A stretch of DNA of 64,000 bases from Planctomycetota bacterium (GCA_016713175.1 JADJPQ010000002.1:186001-250000); one strand, 5' to 3'; counted from the first letter of the stretch, positions 19,028 through 29,400 are shown. Numbers and translations: made by a program. Notes: generated by a model from the sequence alone, not told the origin.

Positions 19028-19050
19028 CTCCGGGCAGAGCCCGGAGTCAG
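19024..19050. repeat. perfect 11-bp inverted repeat (REP-like hairpin)
   Basis: CTGACTCCGGG and CCCGGAGTCAG flank a 5-nt CAGAG loop. The hairpin covers both the stop of the deleted RAYT copy (19025-19027) and the stop of the cytochrome gene (19047-19049). Its place at the element edge suggests a REP palindrome recognised by the RAYT; it may also act as a terminator for the cytochrome transcript, though no clear T run follows. Confidence 0.5.
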
Positions 19051-20633
19051 TTCTCGCCCGCGATCGCCACCGCCACCGTCTCCGGCCGCAGATCCATCGC
19101 GTCGTACATCCGGACGAACCGTTCGCAGTCCTCGTGCTCGACCTTGCGCAGCGCATCGACCCAGCCCGGCGGCACCGACTGGTAGTGCAGCCGCGCCACC
19201 ACTTGCAGCCGCCCGCGCGCATCGGCCGGCACCGGCACCGAGAACGCCACCGTGTCGCTGCCGCCGACGAAGTCCGCATCCCCCTCGACCCCCACCGGCG
19301 CCGTGTCCTCGACATGCGGCCCGTCGGCACGCCACCCGCGCGGCAACAGCCGGTTGTCCTTCACTCGCCTGCTCATGGCGGTCAGGAACGTCGTCGGCTT
19401 GCCGTCGCCATCGCCCGCCACCATCTCCCAGATCGCAACCTGGTCTCCTGCCGTGATCTCACGCCGATGCGGCTGGCCGAACTCATCGCCGATTCCGGTC
19501 AGCCGCCCCTGCTCGTCGAATGCGCCCGACTCGAACACCACGCGGCGACCGACCCGCACCTGCACATGCAGGAACGCCCGCCGCGCCGGATAGCCGGTCG
19601 GAAACTTGTGGCCGGTCAGGTTCTCGACCTTGACCGCGAAGTTCGCCGTACCGTCGCCGCGCGTGATCGCCGACACCGACAACCGCGCCGTCGCTTCGCC
19701 GAGCTGCCGCCGCGTCGCCGCCGCCATCCGCGCCAGTTGGTCGCGTTCGGCCGTGACGTTCAGTTCGTCGCGGTTGTCGCTCAGCAGATCGAGCATGAAC
19801 GCGTTGCCGCCGACGAACGCATGCGCGGCGTAGCCATCGCGCGGCGGGATCAGGAAATCGAACCCCATCGGATTGCGCGCGATCTTCGTCGCACCGACGG
19901 CCGGCATGTGGCACTGCTGGCAGGTGCGCGTCTCGTCGCTGCTGCCGTTCTCGTCGTTGAAGTCGCTGTTGCGCCACTCGAGATACGGCGTCTGCTCGGG
20001 GAACGGCTTGCCCTGGTGTTCGGTGAACAGCGTGTGGCACGTGCCGCACAGCCCGGCCTGACGGACGTGCAGACCCTGGGTCGGCGTGTAGCGGACCATG
20101 TTCTGCATCGGCGCCGTGGCGACGTCGGCGAACGGCCCGAAGATCTTGCGCTCCTTGGTGAACGCCGGATGGCCGGAGAAGCTCGCCGGCTTGCCGAAGT
20201 TGCTGCCGTCCATCAGATGGCAGACGGTGCACGACACGCCGTCGGTCGCGTCGGGATCGCCGATCAGATCGTGCAGCCGCGGCGGCGGCTGGCCGGCGAG
20301 ATCGCGCGCGTGCCACGCCATCGGCGCGTGGCAGCGCAGGCACAGTTCCTGCACCTGATCGCCGACCGCTAGGCTCTCCTTCTGCAACTGGGCGCGGAAG
20401 TACGGATCGCGGAACGCGTTCGCCATCATCGTCCCCTGCCACAGTCCGTACGGTGACACGTCGTCGCCGGTCGCCGAGCGCATCGCGTTGGCACCGGGCG
20501 CGATCGCGTGACAGACGCCGCACTGCGTCGAACTGGTGAACGGCTCGTCGCGATGGCCGTGGCCCGGCGACGGTGCCGGGAACAGGTTCGGGAACACCAG
20601 CACCGCCGCCAACACGATCGGGTACGTCCGCAT
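19047..20633 (-). CDS. secreted multiheme (five CxxCH) cytochrome c
   Basis: 528 aa from the ATG at 20633, which gives a signal peptide (MRTYPIVLAAVLVFPNLFP). Five heme-attachment motifs follow: CGVCH, CLRCH, CTVCH, CGTCH and CQQCH, with spare His nearby (e.g. HGHRDEPF) for ligation; they lie in the first ~260 residues. The second half is beta-rich and includes NLTGHKFPTGYPARRAF, a motif that recurs in c554/octaheme-type cytochromes. Electron transfer in the periplasm is expected, but no partner oxidase or quinol dehydrogenase is adjacent. It is divergent from the glycosyltransferase at 20873. The C-terminal end abuts the RAYT remnant. Confidence 0.88.
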   Translation of the reverse strand: MRTYPIVLAAVLVFPNLFPAPSPGHGHRDEPFTSSTQCGVCHAIAPGANAMRSATGDDVSPYGLWQGTMMANAFRDPYFRAQLQKESLAVGDQVQELCLRCHAPMAWHARDLAGQPPPRLHDLIGDPDATDGVSCTVCHLMDGSNFGKPASFSGHPAFTKERKIFGPFADVATAPMQNMVRYTPTQGLHVRQAGLCGTCHTLFTEHQGKPFPEQTPYLEWRNSDFNDENGSSDETRTCQQCHMPAVGATKIARNPMGFDFLIPPRDGYAAHAFVGGNAFMLDLLSDNRDELNVTAERDQLARMAAATRRQLGEATARLSVSAITRGDGTANFAVKVENLTGHKFPTGYPARRAFLHVQVRVGRRVVFESGAFDEQGRLTGIGDEFGQPHRREITAGDQVAIWEMVAGDGDGKPTTFLTAMSRRVKDNRLLPRGWRADGPHVEDTAPVGVEGDADFVGGSDTVAFSVPVPADARGRLQVVARLHYQSVPPGWVDALRKVEHEDCERFVRMYDAMDLRPETVAVAIAGEN

Positions 20634-20872
20634 GCGCCTCCGTGCCGGCCGGCCAACACGGCGCGCCAGCACGCGCGCACACTACGCCTGGACGCGCCGG
20701 GTCGCCATCGGCGGTCCGGCGAAGGCGCGGTGACGTCGGCAACTTCGCGTTGACGGTCCACCCGATGCTCCGCAAGCTTCCGCGCCGCCACTCCGTTCGC
20801 CGATACACCCGTACCGATGCGTGCTGCCCCGACCCCGCCACCGAAGCCTGCCGTTCCCGCGCGAGTACGGCG

Positions 20873-21814
20873 ATGAGCTGCATCGTGCTCGTCGCCACCG
20901 CCGGCGGCCACCTCGGCGAACTGAACCGGCTGCGCCATCGCTTGCCCGACGCCGGACTGCCGACGGTGTGGATCAGCACCGATCATCCGCACTCGCGTTC
21001 GCTGCTGGCCAACGAGAAGGCGTACTTCATGCCGAAGACGGTGTCGCGCGACCTGGGCGCGGTACTGCGCAACGCCCGGTTGATGCGGCCGATCCTGAAG
21101 GAACACCGGCCCGTCCGCGTGGTCAGCAACGGCGCATCGCTGGCGCTGTCGGCGTTGATCCAGGCGGCGTGGATGGGCATCCGTGCCGACTACATCGAGA
21201 GCTCGGTGCGCGTGTTCGGCCCATCGATGAGCGGCAAGATCCTGTCGTTCACACCGCGCTTGCACACCCACACGCAGTATCAGAGCTGGTCGAGCCGCCG
21301 CTGGCCGTACGCGGGTTCGATCCTCGACAACTGGGACGCCGGGCCGCAGCGGGCAGCGCCGCTGCTGCGGCGCGTGGTGGTCACGGTCGGCACCGAATCG
21401 TGGCAGTTCCGCGCACTGTTCGAGAAGCTGGTCCGGTTGCTGCCGAAGGACGCCGAGGTGTTGTGGCAATCGGGCAGTACGCCGATCGATGGCCTCGGCA
21501 TCCGCGGGCTGACCGCCGTGCCGCCGGCCGAACTGGGACAGGCGATGGCGGCGGCCGATCTGGTGATCGCGCACTCGGGCATCGGCTCGGCACTGACCGC
21601 GCTCGACCACGGCAAGGTGCCGCTGCTGATCCCGCGCCGCGCGGAGCGCAAGGAAGCCGTCGACAACCACCAGATCGAGATCGGCAACGAACTGCAGCGC
21701 CGCGGTCTGTGCACGTTCTGCGAACTCGACGACCTCGATGGCGCAGTGATCGGGCGCGCGTTGCAGAAGACGGCGCAGGTCCGCAAGGACGTGCCGAAGC
21801 TGGTGTTCTCGTAG
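20873..21814 (+). CDS. Alg14-Alg13-like fused glycosyltransferase
   Basis: 313 aa; the ATG at 20873 fits best because homology starts at once (MSCIVLVATAGGHLGELNRL). Residues 1-155 resemble Alg14/PssD (GGHLGEL, VVSNGASLALSAL, DYIESSVRV), and residues ~165-313 resemble Alg13/PssE, the GT28 C-terminal UDP-sugar domain (VVVTVGTESWQFRALFEKL, AADLVIAHSGIGSALTALDHGKVPLLIPR, DNHQIEI). In most bacteria these halves are separate genes. The enzyme should add a sugar from a UDP donor to a lipid-linked acceptor on the inner membrane. No polysaccharide cluster surrounds it. Confidence 0.8.
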   Translation: MSCIVLVATAGGHLGELNRLRHRLPDAGLPTVWISTDHPHSRSLLANEKAYFMPKTVSRDLGAVLRNARLMRPILKEHRPVRVVSNGASLALSALIQAAWMGIRADYIESSVRVFGPSMSGKILSFTPRLHTHTQYQSWSSRRWPYAGSILDNWDAGPQRAAPLLRRVVVTVGTESWQFRALFEKLVRLLPKDAEVLWQSGSTPIDGLGIRGLTAVPPAELGQAMAAADLVIAHSGIGSALTALDHGKVPLLIPRRAERKEAVDNHQIEIGNELQRRGLCTFCELDDLDGAVIGRALQKTAQVRKDVPKLVFS

Positions 21815-22217
21815 ACCGCCACCAGCGGCGTGGCGAACGGTCCGACCGATCGTGCGCGGCGCCGACACCGTGGCGCCTGTGGTCTGATCCCGGCGCAGGT
21901 ACAGGCGGCCGACGAAGGATGAGTTGGCCCCACTGATCGGCGAATCGTCCCAACGGACGCCGATGCCGGCGACACTGTCGAACACGCGAACGGATGGGCC
22001 GGCCGTGGGAGCTGATCGGGCAGAAACAGCCAGTCCCGGCGGCACGACGCCGAGCACCGGATCGCGGTGGGTCGTCACCCAAGGGTTGGGCGCACTGTCG
22101 GCCAGCAGTGGTCACCGGCGATGTCAGCGAAGCCGCGGGTGGCGATGCCGCCGAGGCGCCGACGCGGCCGTGGGCTTGGCTTCGGGACGGTGCCGAGCTA
22201 AGGTGCGGCCCCCCACT
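21815..22217. other. about 400 bp without a confident gene
   Basis: No gene on the plus strand. On the minus strand a frame (roughly 22078-21840) reads VRVFDSVAGIGVRWDD and SSFVGRLYLRRDQTTG, which has protein-like composition, but it continues as the antisense of the glycosyltransferase and has no end of its own. It may be a remnant; I do not call it. The tRNA promoter probably lies in the last 100 bp. Confidence 0.3.
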
Positions 22218-22304
22218 GCGAGAGTGGCGGAACTGGCAGACGCACGGGTTTTAGGTGCCCGCGAGCGCAAGCTCTTCAGGGTTCAAGTCCCTGCTCTCGC
22301 ACCA
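22218..22304 (+). tRNA. tRNA-Leu (anticodon UAG), CCA encoded
   Basis: The acceptor stem GCGAGAG (22218-22224) pairs with CTCTCGC (22294-22300), followed by discriminator A and an encoded CCA. The anticodon arm is CGGGT-TTTAGGT-GCCCG with anticodon TAG. A long variable arm (GAGC-GCAA-GCTC) marks a class II tRNA, and the T arm CAGGG-TTCAAGT-CCCTG is standard. The D region GGCGGAACTGGCAGACGC matches tRNA-Leu closely. Confidence 0.96.
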
Positions 22305-22782
22305 CTCCATCGCCAGGCGGCGCGGCCGCAACGCTGCAAACGACCTCCCCCTCGCCGAAAAAGGTCCTTCCTTCCGCTCGCGCGATCGGCTCTCGGCCAG
22401 ACGTGCAGTGTGCGAGTCAACAGGACCTCGCTACGTCGCACGATCGCGTCTTCGTCCCACACCGGCGTCACGGCCCTTGGTTTGTTGATCGGCAACAACG
22501 ACGCGACCATCAATTGAGGGCTTTTCTGCTCCCAGGCGTCAATTGCCACGGACGCGATCCCGCCAGGTGCAACGCGGCAATGGTCGAACGTACGCGATGG
22601 CCTGGCCACCCCCAAACGCCGCTTGACGACCAACGCCACCCCACCTACCGTCCAACCCGGTGCCGAGGGGCGCCACCGCCCGAGAAAGACCCCGTTCACC
22701 CTCCACGTTCCGCCGGGTTCGCCATCACGAACTCCCTGGTCGCTGCCGTAGTCGGGCCTGCAGCCACTGCCATGGAGTCTGC
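22305..22782. other. 478 bp without a recognised gene
   Basis: Downstream of the tRNA I find no frame with convincing protein composition on either strand. There is no visible repeat of the tRNA 3' end that would mark an integrated element, and no integrase. GC is somewhat lower near 22480-22560. Confidence 0.4.
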
Positions 22783-23361
22783 ATGCCACTGCCCGTCCGC
22801 CGCGATCCAGAGCCGCCACCCACCGTCGCCAGAAGCCGCCAACTCGCCGCCGCGACGCTGCGCGACCTGCACAGCGACCACGCCGACATCGCCCGCGCCG
22901 CCGCCGAGCGGTTCTGCCGGCTGCGGTCGTTCGCCGGATCCACGCCCGACCAGATCCTCGCCGAGCCAGCTCGCGTGCGCCGCAAACACGCCCTCGCGCT
23001 GATCGCGGAGGAACACGCCTTCGCCTCGTGGCTTTGCCTGAAGCAGACCGCCGACCTGCTGCAGGATGCGCCGCCGATGTACGCCCCGAGGCTGACCCTG
23101 TTCTTGAACCGCTGGTTCGCCGCGCACCGCGAGGCCCGGGAATCCCTGGCGCGCGACGGCGGCTGGCTGCTGCCGTTCCGGCGCCAGTTCTTCGTCGCCG
23201 AACGCGGCGCCATCGTCGAGCTCGGCCTCGATCCCGACGATCCCGATTGGCAACGGATCGGCCACGACTTCGCGCGGCCCGCCGATGCCGCGGCCTGGTC
23301 GCGACTCGCCGCGCGCCGGTGGCAGGCGATCGCGCTCGGCGCCGCGGCGGCGGGACGATGA
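22783..23361 (+). CDS. hypothetical protein, helical, Arg/Ala-rich
   Basis: 192 aa from the ATG at 22783 (MPLPVRRDPEPPPT); the frame is open further upstream but without good composition. It is predicted to be mostly helical: RKHALALIAEEHAFASWLCLKQTADLL, RLTLFLNRWFAAHREARESLA, PFRRQFFVAERGAIVELGLDPDDPDWQRIGHDFARPADA. No signal, membrane segment or known motif was found. Its stop overlaps the next start (ATGA), tying it to the broken methyltransferase-family gene. I do not recognise the family. Confidence 0.6.
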   Translation: MPLPVRRDPEPPPTVARSRQLAAATLRDLHSDHADIARAAAERFCRLRSFAGSTPDQILAEPARVRRKHALALIAEEHAFASWLCLKQTADLLQDAPPMYAPRLTLFLNRWFAAHREARESLARDGGWLLPFRRQFFVAERGAIVELGLDPDDPDWQRIGHDFARPADAAAWSRLAARRWQAIALGAAAAGR

Positions 23362-23929
23362 ACCTCGGCGCCGCCGATCTGGTGTTCCTCGCTGGTTTCG
23401 TCGTCTACACCGGCATCCGCCATCATTGGGAACGGCGGATCGGCAAGCCGCCGACGCAACAACGGCATGGCGATGGTCTCGAAATCGCGCTGTTGGCGTT
23501 GGTGTTCGTCGGCGCCTGTTGTTGCCGGGGAGAGACGGCTCGACCGCCGCCGGGCCTTGGCCGGCCTTCGTGTGGCGAGGGGTGTGAGCGCTGATGACCC
23601 TTGTGGTTGGGCGCAGCCGTGACCTCGACACCCACTGGTCGCCGACCTTGGCGCTGCGCCAGGACCACCGCCTCGTCACCGACGGCGTCTACCGCCACAT
23701 CCGCCATCCGATGTACGCGGCGATCCTGCTGTTCTCGCTGGCGCAGGGGTTGCTGCTGGCCAACTGGCTGGCTGGCTGGTCGGCGTTGACGACCTTCGCG
23801 CTGTTGTGCGTGATCCGGGTGCCGCGGGAAGAACGCATGCTCGAACGCCGGTTCGGCGAGGCCTGGGTGGCGTATCGGGCCCGCACCGGCCGGCTGCTGC
23901 CGCGCTGGCGGCCCCGCACCCGGGTCTGA
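23358..23929 (+). pseudogene. isoprenylcysteine methyltransferase-like membrane gene, frameshifted
   Basis: The N-terminal part (MNLGAADLVFLAGFVVYTGI...LEIALLALVFVGA, from 23358) and the C-terminal part (SPTLALRQDHRLVTDGVYRHIRHPMYAA..., ending at 23929) are the two ends of one ICMT/PEMT-type methyltransferase, normally ~190-200 aa, with the diagnostic YRHIRHPMYAA and ERMLERRFGEAWVAYRART motifs. They lie in different frames. The shift falls near 23,510-23,520, and the second frame also has a TGA at 23585-23587 before an ATG at 23594. Joined, they would give about 190 aa. A split pair coupled by TGATG at 23592-23596 is the other reading. Decay or a sequence error both fit. Confidence 0.6.
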
Positions 23930-24059
23930 CGCGGGCCTCGGTCCGCTACCGCACCCGAGCCGGGCCGCTTCGCGATTCCTGCCAGGAAACGCTACGGGTT
24001 TCACGTGGCCCCGGCGCGGTGCTGACGACCGGCGCATTTCGCGCCGCATCGAGGCAAAC

Positions 24060-26327
24060 ATGTACCCACGATCGTCTCCACTCCTCGGGCTCAGGCCCGT
24101 CATTCTCCGTTCCAGGGCCATGCAGTCGCTGGCGGCAACGGCGGCGGTGCTGACTGGCGCGCAGGTCGCGTCGGCGCAGAACCTGCTGACCAACGGTGGT
24201 TTCTCGACCGGCACGCTGACGCCCTGGTCGATGGTATCGGGCAGCGCCGCAGTGACCGCCTACGGCGCCAACGGCATGCCCGCCCCCGCGGTCGGCACCG
24301 TCATCGGCGGCGGCTTCCAGTTGCTCGGCGATGTCGGCAACGGCGCGATCGAACAGGTCGTGACGCCGACCGCCGTGCCAGCCAACGCCAGCCTCGTGAT
24401 CGAAGGCTACCTGGGCGGCGGCGGTGACGACAACGCGCGGATGGTCGTGCGCTTCCTGACCGCGAATGGCACCCAGCTTGCATTCCTGGCCCAACCGTTC
24501 GTGACGCCCGTGGAACGCAATTTCGAGGCCGTGTTGCTGCACCGCCGCTACGTCTTGCCGTGGCCGCCCGCGGCGACCAGCGTCGCGGTTCGCATCGAGT
24601 TCCAGGCCATCGGTTGTTGCAATGGCAACTTCGGCGCCGCCGACGAGATCTCGGCCACGATCGTGACCGGCTCGACGGTTCCCGCACCGCTGCCCCTGAA
24701 CACCGAACTGCTGACCAACCCGGGCTTCGAGGCCGGCTGGGACGGCCGTTCGCCGCTCAGCCTGACCATCGGCGGCTGGGAAGGTGCCGGTGGCTCGCAG
24801 AGCTACCTGCGCCCGTACTCCAACTCGGCGGCCCAGGTGCCCAACGGCATCGTGAGCTGCATCGTCGGCGGTGCCCGGCCAAACCCTTCCTGCGGTGCGG
24901 GTGCCGCCGGCAACCTGCTTGGCCATCTCGGCAGCACCGCGCTGCGCCAACGGCTGGACGTCCGCGGCAACACGCCACAGTTCGCCAGCGGCCAGGTGTC
25001 GCTCCGCGTGGCCGCCCTGCTCGGTGGCGATCTGAACGAAGGCGACACCGCCCAGGTCGACTTCGCCTGCTTCCGCGGGTCGACCCAACTGGCCAGCGAC
25101 ACCATCGGCCCGGTCTCTGCCGCCGACCGCAACTTCGAGACCGTCGTCGGACAACGCGAGCGTGAGATCGTGATCCCGGCCGGCACCGAGTACATCGACG
25201 TCAGGCTCGTGTTCGTCGACCTGAACTGCTGCAACGGCGCGCGCGCGCTGGCGGACAACCTCAGCGCCATGCTGGTGCCGACCACGCCGCCAACCCCGGT
25301 GCCGCTCGACGTCAATCTGGTGCGCAATGCGAGCTTCGAGACCGGGTCCCTGGCCGGTTCGCCGCTGGAACTGACCAACGCGCGCGGCTGGTCTGGACAA
25401 GGGCCGTCGCGTTGCTGGGCGGTGCCCTTTGGCAGCGCCCAGACCCCGCCGGCGACGTTCGCGGCGGCCCGGGGCCTCGGCGCCCAGGTCCTGCGTGATG
25501 GCGGCGCGGCAGTGCTGCGTCAGAGCGTCGATCTCAGCGGCAGCCGCACGCTGATCGACAACAATCGGATGGCCATGCAGGCTAGTGCGTGGCTTGGCGG
25601 GGACGGCGGCGAAGCCGACACCGCCCACGTGCTGATCTCGTTCCTGTCGCTGGCCAACACCGTCCTGTTCCAGACGATGCTGCCTCCGGTGACCGCCGCG
25701 CAACGGAACAACCAGACGACCATGTTGCTGCGCGAAAGCCCGGTCATCATGGTCCCGCCCACCACGGTCCGTGCCGTCGTCGAACTGGTGTTCACCGACT
25801 ACAATTGCTGCAACGGTTCACGCGGCCTTGCCGACGATGTCCGCCTGGTCGCTTTCGACATCACCCAGCAGTCGGGGGCCTCGCCGTTCCCGGGAACCGG
25901 TGGCGACATCGTGCTGATGACTGGCATCGACGAGGCGCCGCGCACCGGCTTCGGCGAGTACATCAAGACCGCCGGGCCGGGCGACGTCCTGCGGACGGTG
26001 ACGGGCAGCCCCAACGGCACGCTGAACGGCTCGCCGATGATCCTCGCGGTGCAGCTCTTCAGCAGCAATGGACCTGCGCCGGTGCCGCCGTTCCCGGGCC
26101 TCGCGTTGGACCCGTTCAGCTCGATCGGCATCTTCAACGGCCTCGGCGGCGGCCCGGCCGGCCCGCTGCTGATCCCGTTCTCGCAGGGGGGCAACGTGTG
26201 GAACCAGCTGATTCCGTCCGGTTTCCCCCGCACCAGCATGCGGATCCAGGCGCTGTGCCTGCCGACGTCGAGTTCGCCTTCTCCGTACGGCTTCTGGGGG
26301 AGCGAGGGTCACGAAATCCGTCTCTAG
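24060..26327 (+). CDS. secreted protein with three CCNG-type repeats
   Basis: 755 aa; the ATG at 24060 has GAGG 8 nt upstream, and the hydrophobic stretch ending ASAQ (~residue 40) is a signal peptide. Three copies of a ~190-200 aa jelly-roll-like unit follow, opening with NLLTNGGF (~41), ELLTNPGFEAG (~216) and NLVRNASFETGS (~419). Each closes with a paired-Cys motif: GCCNGNFGAADE, NCCNGARALADN and NCCNGSRGLADD. This N-terminal 'NPGFE' and beta-sandwich pattern is like carbohydrate-binding modules. The last ~150 residues form a different, Gly/Pro-rich beta domain. It lies just ahead of the kinase gene. Function unknown; probably cell-surface or extracellular. Confidence 0.7.
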   Translation: MYPRSSPLLGLRPVILRSRAMQSLAATAAVLTGAQVASAQNLLTNGGFSTGTLTPWSMVSGSAAVTAYGANGMPAPAVGTVIGGGFQLLGDVGNGAIEQVVTPTAVPANASLVIEGYLGGGGDDNARMVVRFLTANGTQLAFLAQPFVTPVERNFEAVLLHRRYVLPWPPAATSVAVRIEFQAIGCCNGNFGAADEISATIVTGSTVPAPLPLNTELLTNPGFEAGWDGRSPLSLTIGGWEGAGGSQSYLRPYSNSAAQVPNGIVSCIVGGARPNPSCGAGAAGNLLGHLGSTALRQRLDVRGNTPQFASGQVSLRVAALLGGDLNEGDTAQVDFACFRGSTQLASDTIGPVSAADRNFETVVGQREREIVIPAGTEYIDVRLVFVDLNCCNGARALADNLSAMLVPTTPPTPVPLDVNLVRNASFETGSLAGSPLELTNARGWSGQGPSRCWAVPFGSAQTPPATFAAARGLGAQVLRDGGAAVLRQSVDLSGSRTLIDNNRMAMQASAWLGGDGGEADTAHVLISFLSLANTVLFQTMLPPVTAAQRNNQTTMLLRESPVIMVPPTTVRAVVELVFTDYNCCNGSRGLADDVRLVAFDITQQSGASPFPGTGGDIVLMTGIDEAPRTGFGEYIKTAGPGDVLRTVTGSPNGTLNGSPMILAVQLFSSNGPAPVPPFPGLALDPFSSIGIFNGLGGGPAGPLLIPFSQGGNVWNQLIPSGFPRTSMRIQALCLPTSSSPSPYGFWGSEGHEIRL

Positions 26328-26419
26328 GCCCTGGCCAACCTGGCCGCGCTGCCTGAATCGCCAGCTTGCGACAGCCCGCGAGCGATGTTCACCGTAGATT
26401 CTGCGGCCCAGGAACGACG

Positions 26420-29400
26420 ATGGCAGACACCAACTCCGGGCAACCCGGTCGCCAGCGCAAAGGCGACCGTGGCCAACCACCCGCCGACCAGAACCAGACC
26501 AATCCGACGCCGCGTGGGCCGACGCCGCCGGCGGCCGACCTCGACAAGACCGTCGCGGCGCCCGGCGACGCGACGTTGCGGGCGCACCCGACGAAGGGTG
26601 CACCTCCGCCCACGGCAGAAGCCACCGCCCATGCCGCGCCCGGCACACGGGCGGCGCCGCCGACCGCGGCCGATCCGATGATCGGCGTCGAGATCGGCGG
26701 CTGCCGGATCGAAGCTCTGCTCGGTCGCGGCGCCATGGGTGCGGTCTACAAGGCCCGGCAGCTGCGCCTGGATCGCGTCGTCGCCCTCAAGCTGATCCGC
26801 CCCGAACTGCTGACCGACCCGCGCACCCTGAAGCGCTTCGAGATCGAGGCCCGCACGATCGGCCGCTTCAACAGCCCGCACGTGGTGATGATCCACGACG
26901 TCGGCCACGACCGGGACGTGCATTACCTGGTGATGGAGTTCGTCGCCGGCAAGAACCTGCGCGAGCACACCAAGAACCTGCCGAACAGCCGGCTGCCGAC
27001 CGCCGAGGCGATCGGCTATCTGCGCCAGGCGTGCGCCGGCCTCGAAGAGGCCCGCCGCCTGCAGGTGCTGCACCGCGACATCAAGCCGGACAACCTGATG
27101 CTCGGCGAACGCGGCACCCTGAAGATCGCCGACTTCGGGATCGCCAAGCCGTTCCACGACGACTTCAACATCACGATGACCGCGGAACTGATGGGCACGC
27201 CGCTCTACATGAGCCCCGAGCAGTGCCGCGCGGTTCCCGACCTCGACTTCCGCAGCGACATGTTCTCGCTCGGGGCGACGTTCTACTACCTGCTGACCGG
27301 TGAACCGCCGGCCAAGGCCAGTTCGATCTGGGAGCTGATCGAGACCAAGACCAAGCTGCAGTCGCTGAGCATCGCCAAGGCGATCCCGGAGATGGCGGCC
27401 GACCATCCGCTGTCGCGGGTCATCGAGAAGATGACGGCGCTCGATCGCGAGGATCGGTACGGCAGCTACGACGAAATCCTCGCCGATCTGGCGGATGTCG
27501 CCGAAGGCAAGCCGGCGCGGCCGGGCCGGCGGAGCACCGCCGAGGCGGCCGAGCCGGCGCCCGTCCGTTCGCGCGGCGCCCTGTGGGCGGTCGCCGGCAC
27601 GCTGGTGCTTGCGGCCGGTGGCTATCTGGCCTGGCGCGGACTGCCTGGCAAGGGCTCACAAGGTGGCGGCGGCGAGGTTGCCCGCATCGACCGTGGCCCG
27701 TTCGAACGCGGCCTGGCGGCGCTGCGGACGCGATTCCGCGGTGGCGAGCCGGTGGCCGATCTGCAGACCGGACTGGCGGCGTTGCCGAAGCCCGATGCCG
27801 ACGCCGTTGCCGAAATCGAACGGCTGCGCGAGGAGTTCGGCCGCGCCGCAGCCGCCGGGGGGACCCTCGCGGCGATTCCGCGACCGGTCGCCGCGTTACC
27901 GTTCACCGATGTGCAGCAGTTCTTCGCGGCGATCGAGACCGCGCTGACCGCCACCGACGACCCGAGCCCCGACCTGCTGGCCTGGTTGCAGCAGGCGCGC
28001 GTCCGCACCCGCAGCGAAGACTCGTTGAGGGAAACGGCGAAGAGCGCGCTGCTGGCCGCCTGGACGCAGTGGCAGCAGGATGCCGCCACGGCCAACCCGG
28101 CCGCGCGCAGCGAACTGACCGGTCGCCTGACGACAGTCCGCAACGCGCGCGCGACGCTGCTGCAGCTGTTCCCGGCCACGTTGGCCGACCTCGACCGGCA
28201 GCTCCCCGTCGCGGCGTTGGCCGCGGCGGAGCAGCAGATGAACAAGCCGATCGTCGATGCTGGACCCGAACTCGCCGCGGTGCGCGCAGCGTTCCGCACC
28301 GAGGGCCCGACGCCGGCGCTGCGTCTGCGACTCGACCGCCTGCGCGATCTGCCGTCGGAGCAACAGCAGCAGCACGAGACCCTGCTGAACGTGTTCGGCG
28401 CCGCCGAGCAGTTCGTCAACGCGCTGAACCCGTTGATCAACCTGAAGCCGATCGACCCGAAGCTGCCGTTCACCGACCTCGACGACTACTTCAGTCGCAT
28501 CGACGACGCCCGCAAACAGGTGCCGCAGGGCGATGACGATCTGGTGGCGTTCGCCGCCGCTGCCTGCACGGCGGCGCGCGATGTCGACACGCTGGCGCAG
28601 CGGGCCATGGCGAACCTGACTGCGGAGTGGACGGCACTGACCGGGCAGGCCTCCAGCGCGAGCGCGACGCAGGTGCTCGAACTGCAGCCGCGCCTCACCG
28701 CGGTGCTCGCCGGCCAGAAGACCCTCGCGACGCTGTTCCCGCAGCTCACCGAGCCGATCGCCGCCCTGGTGCCCGCGGCGGCATCGACGGAGTTGCAGCA
28801 ACGCCTGACCGCGGCCACCGCCGGGGTCGCCGCCAGCAGTGCGATCGACGCGACGGCCGCGGAAGTCCGTGGCATCACGACGCTCGCCGGCTGGCTCGCG
28901 GCGGCCAAGAAGGTCAGGCAGGACCTGCAGCGCCATCAGGCTGCGGCTTTGCCGGCGACCGCGAGCACCGCCCTGGCCGACCTGCAGTCCACCGCCGATC
29001 AATGGGACAGGGTCACGGCGGCGATCGACGAACTCGCCAAGGCGGTCGGCAGCGGCGATCTGGCTGTCGCCAGGACCAAGGCCGAGACACCGATCACACC
29101 CGGACCAGGCCAACGCGAACTCGAACTCGCCGCAACCGCGACGCGGGCCTGCCTCGCCGCGTTCGACGACCTGCGCACTTCGATCGACCTCGCTCATTGC
29201 CAGCGGGCCTTCGAGGATGCCAAGGTGAACTGGCGCACGCTGGGCGTCCCGGGCGCACCCGCGCTCGCTCGCATCGGCCAATGGCAGGAGTGCCTGCGGC
29301 AGCTGCAAGAACTCAGCGCCGGCATGGCACCGATCGACGCCGGCAAGACCCGCGACGGCGAGCCCGTCGCCGCGTTCTTCCTCGGCGCCACCGAGGTCAG

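Noticed and set aside
21840..22078. Minus-strand protein-like frame (VRVFDSVAGIGVRWDD)
   Set aside because: It runs on as antisense of the glycosyltransferase, has no plausible stop, and no family match by eye; possible remnant only.
22218..22782. tRNA-Leu as an integration site for a genomic island
   Set aside because: No integrase and no repeat of the tRNA 3' end was found nearby; the downstream genes look native.
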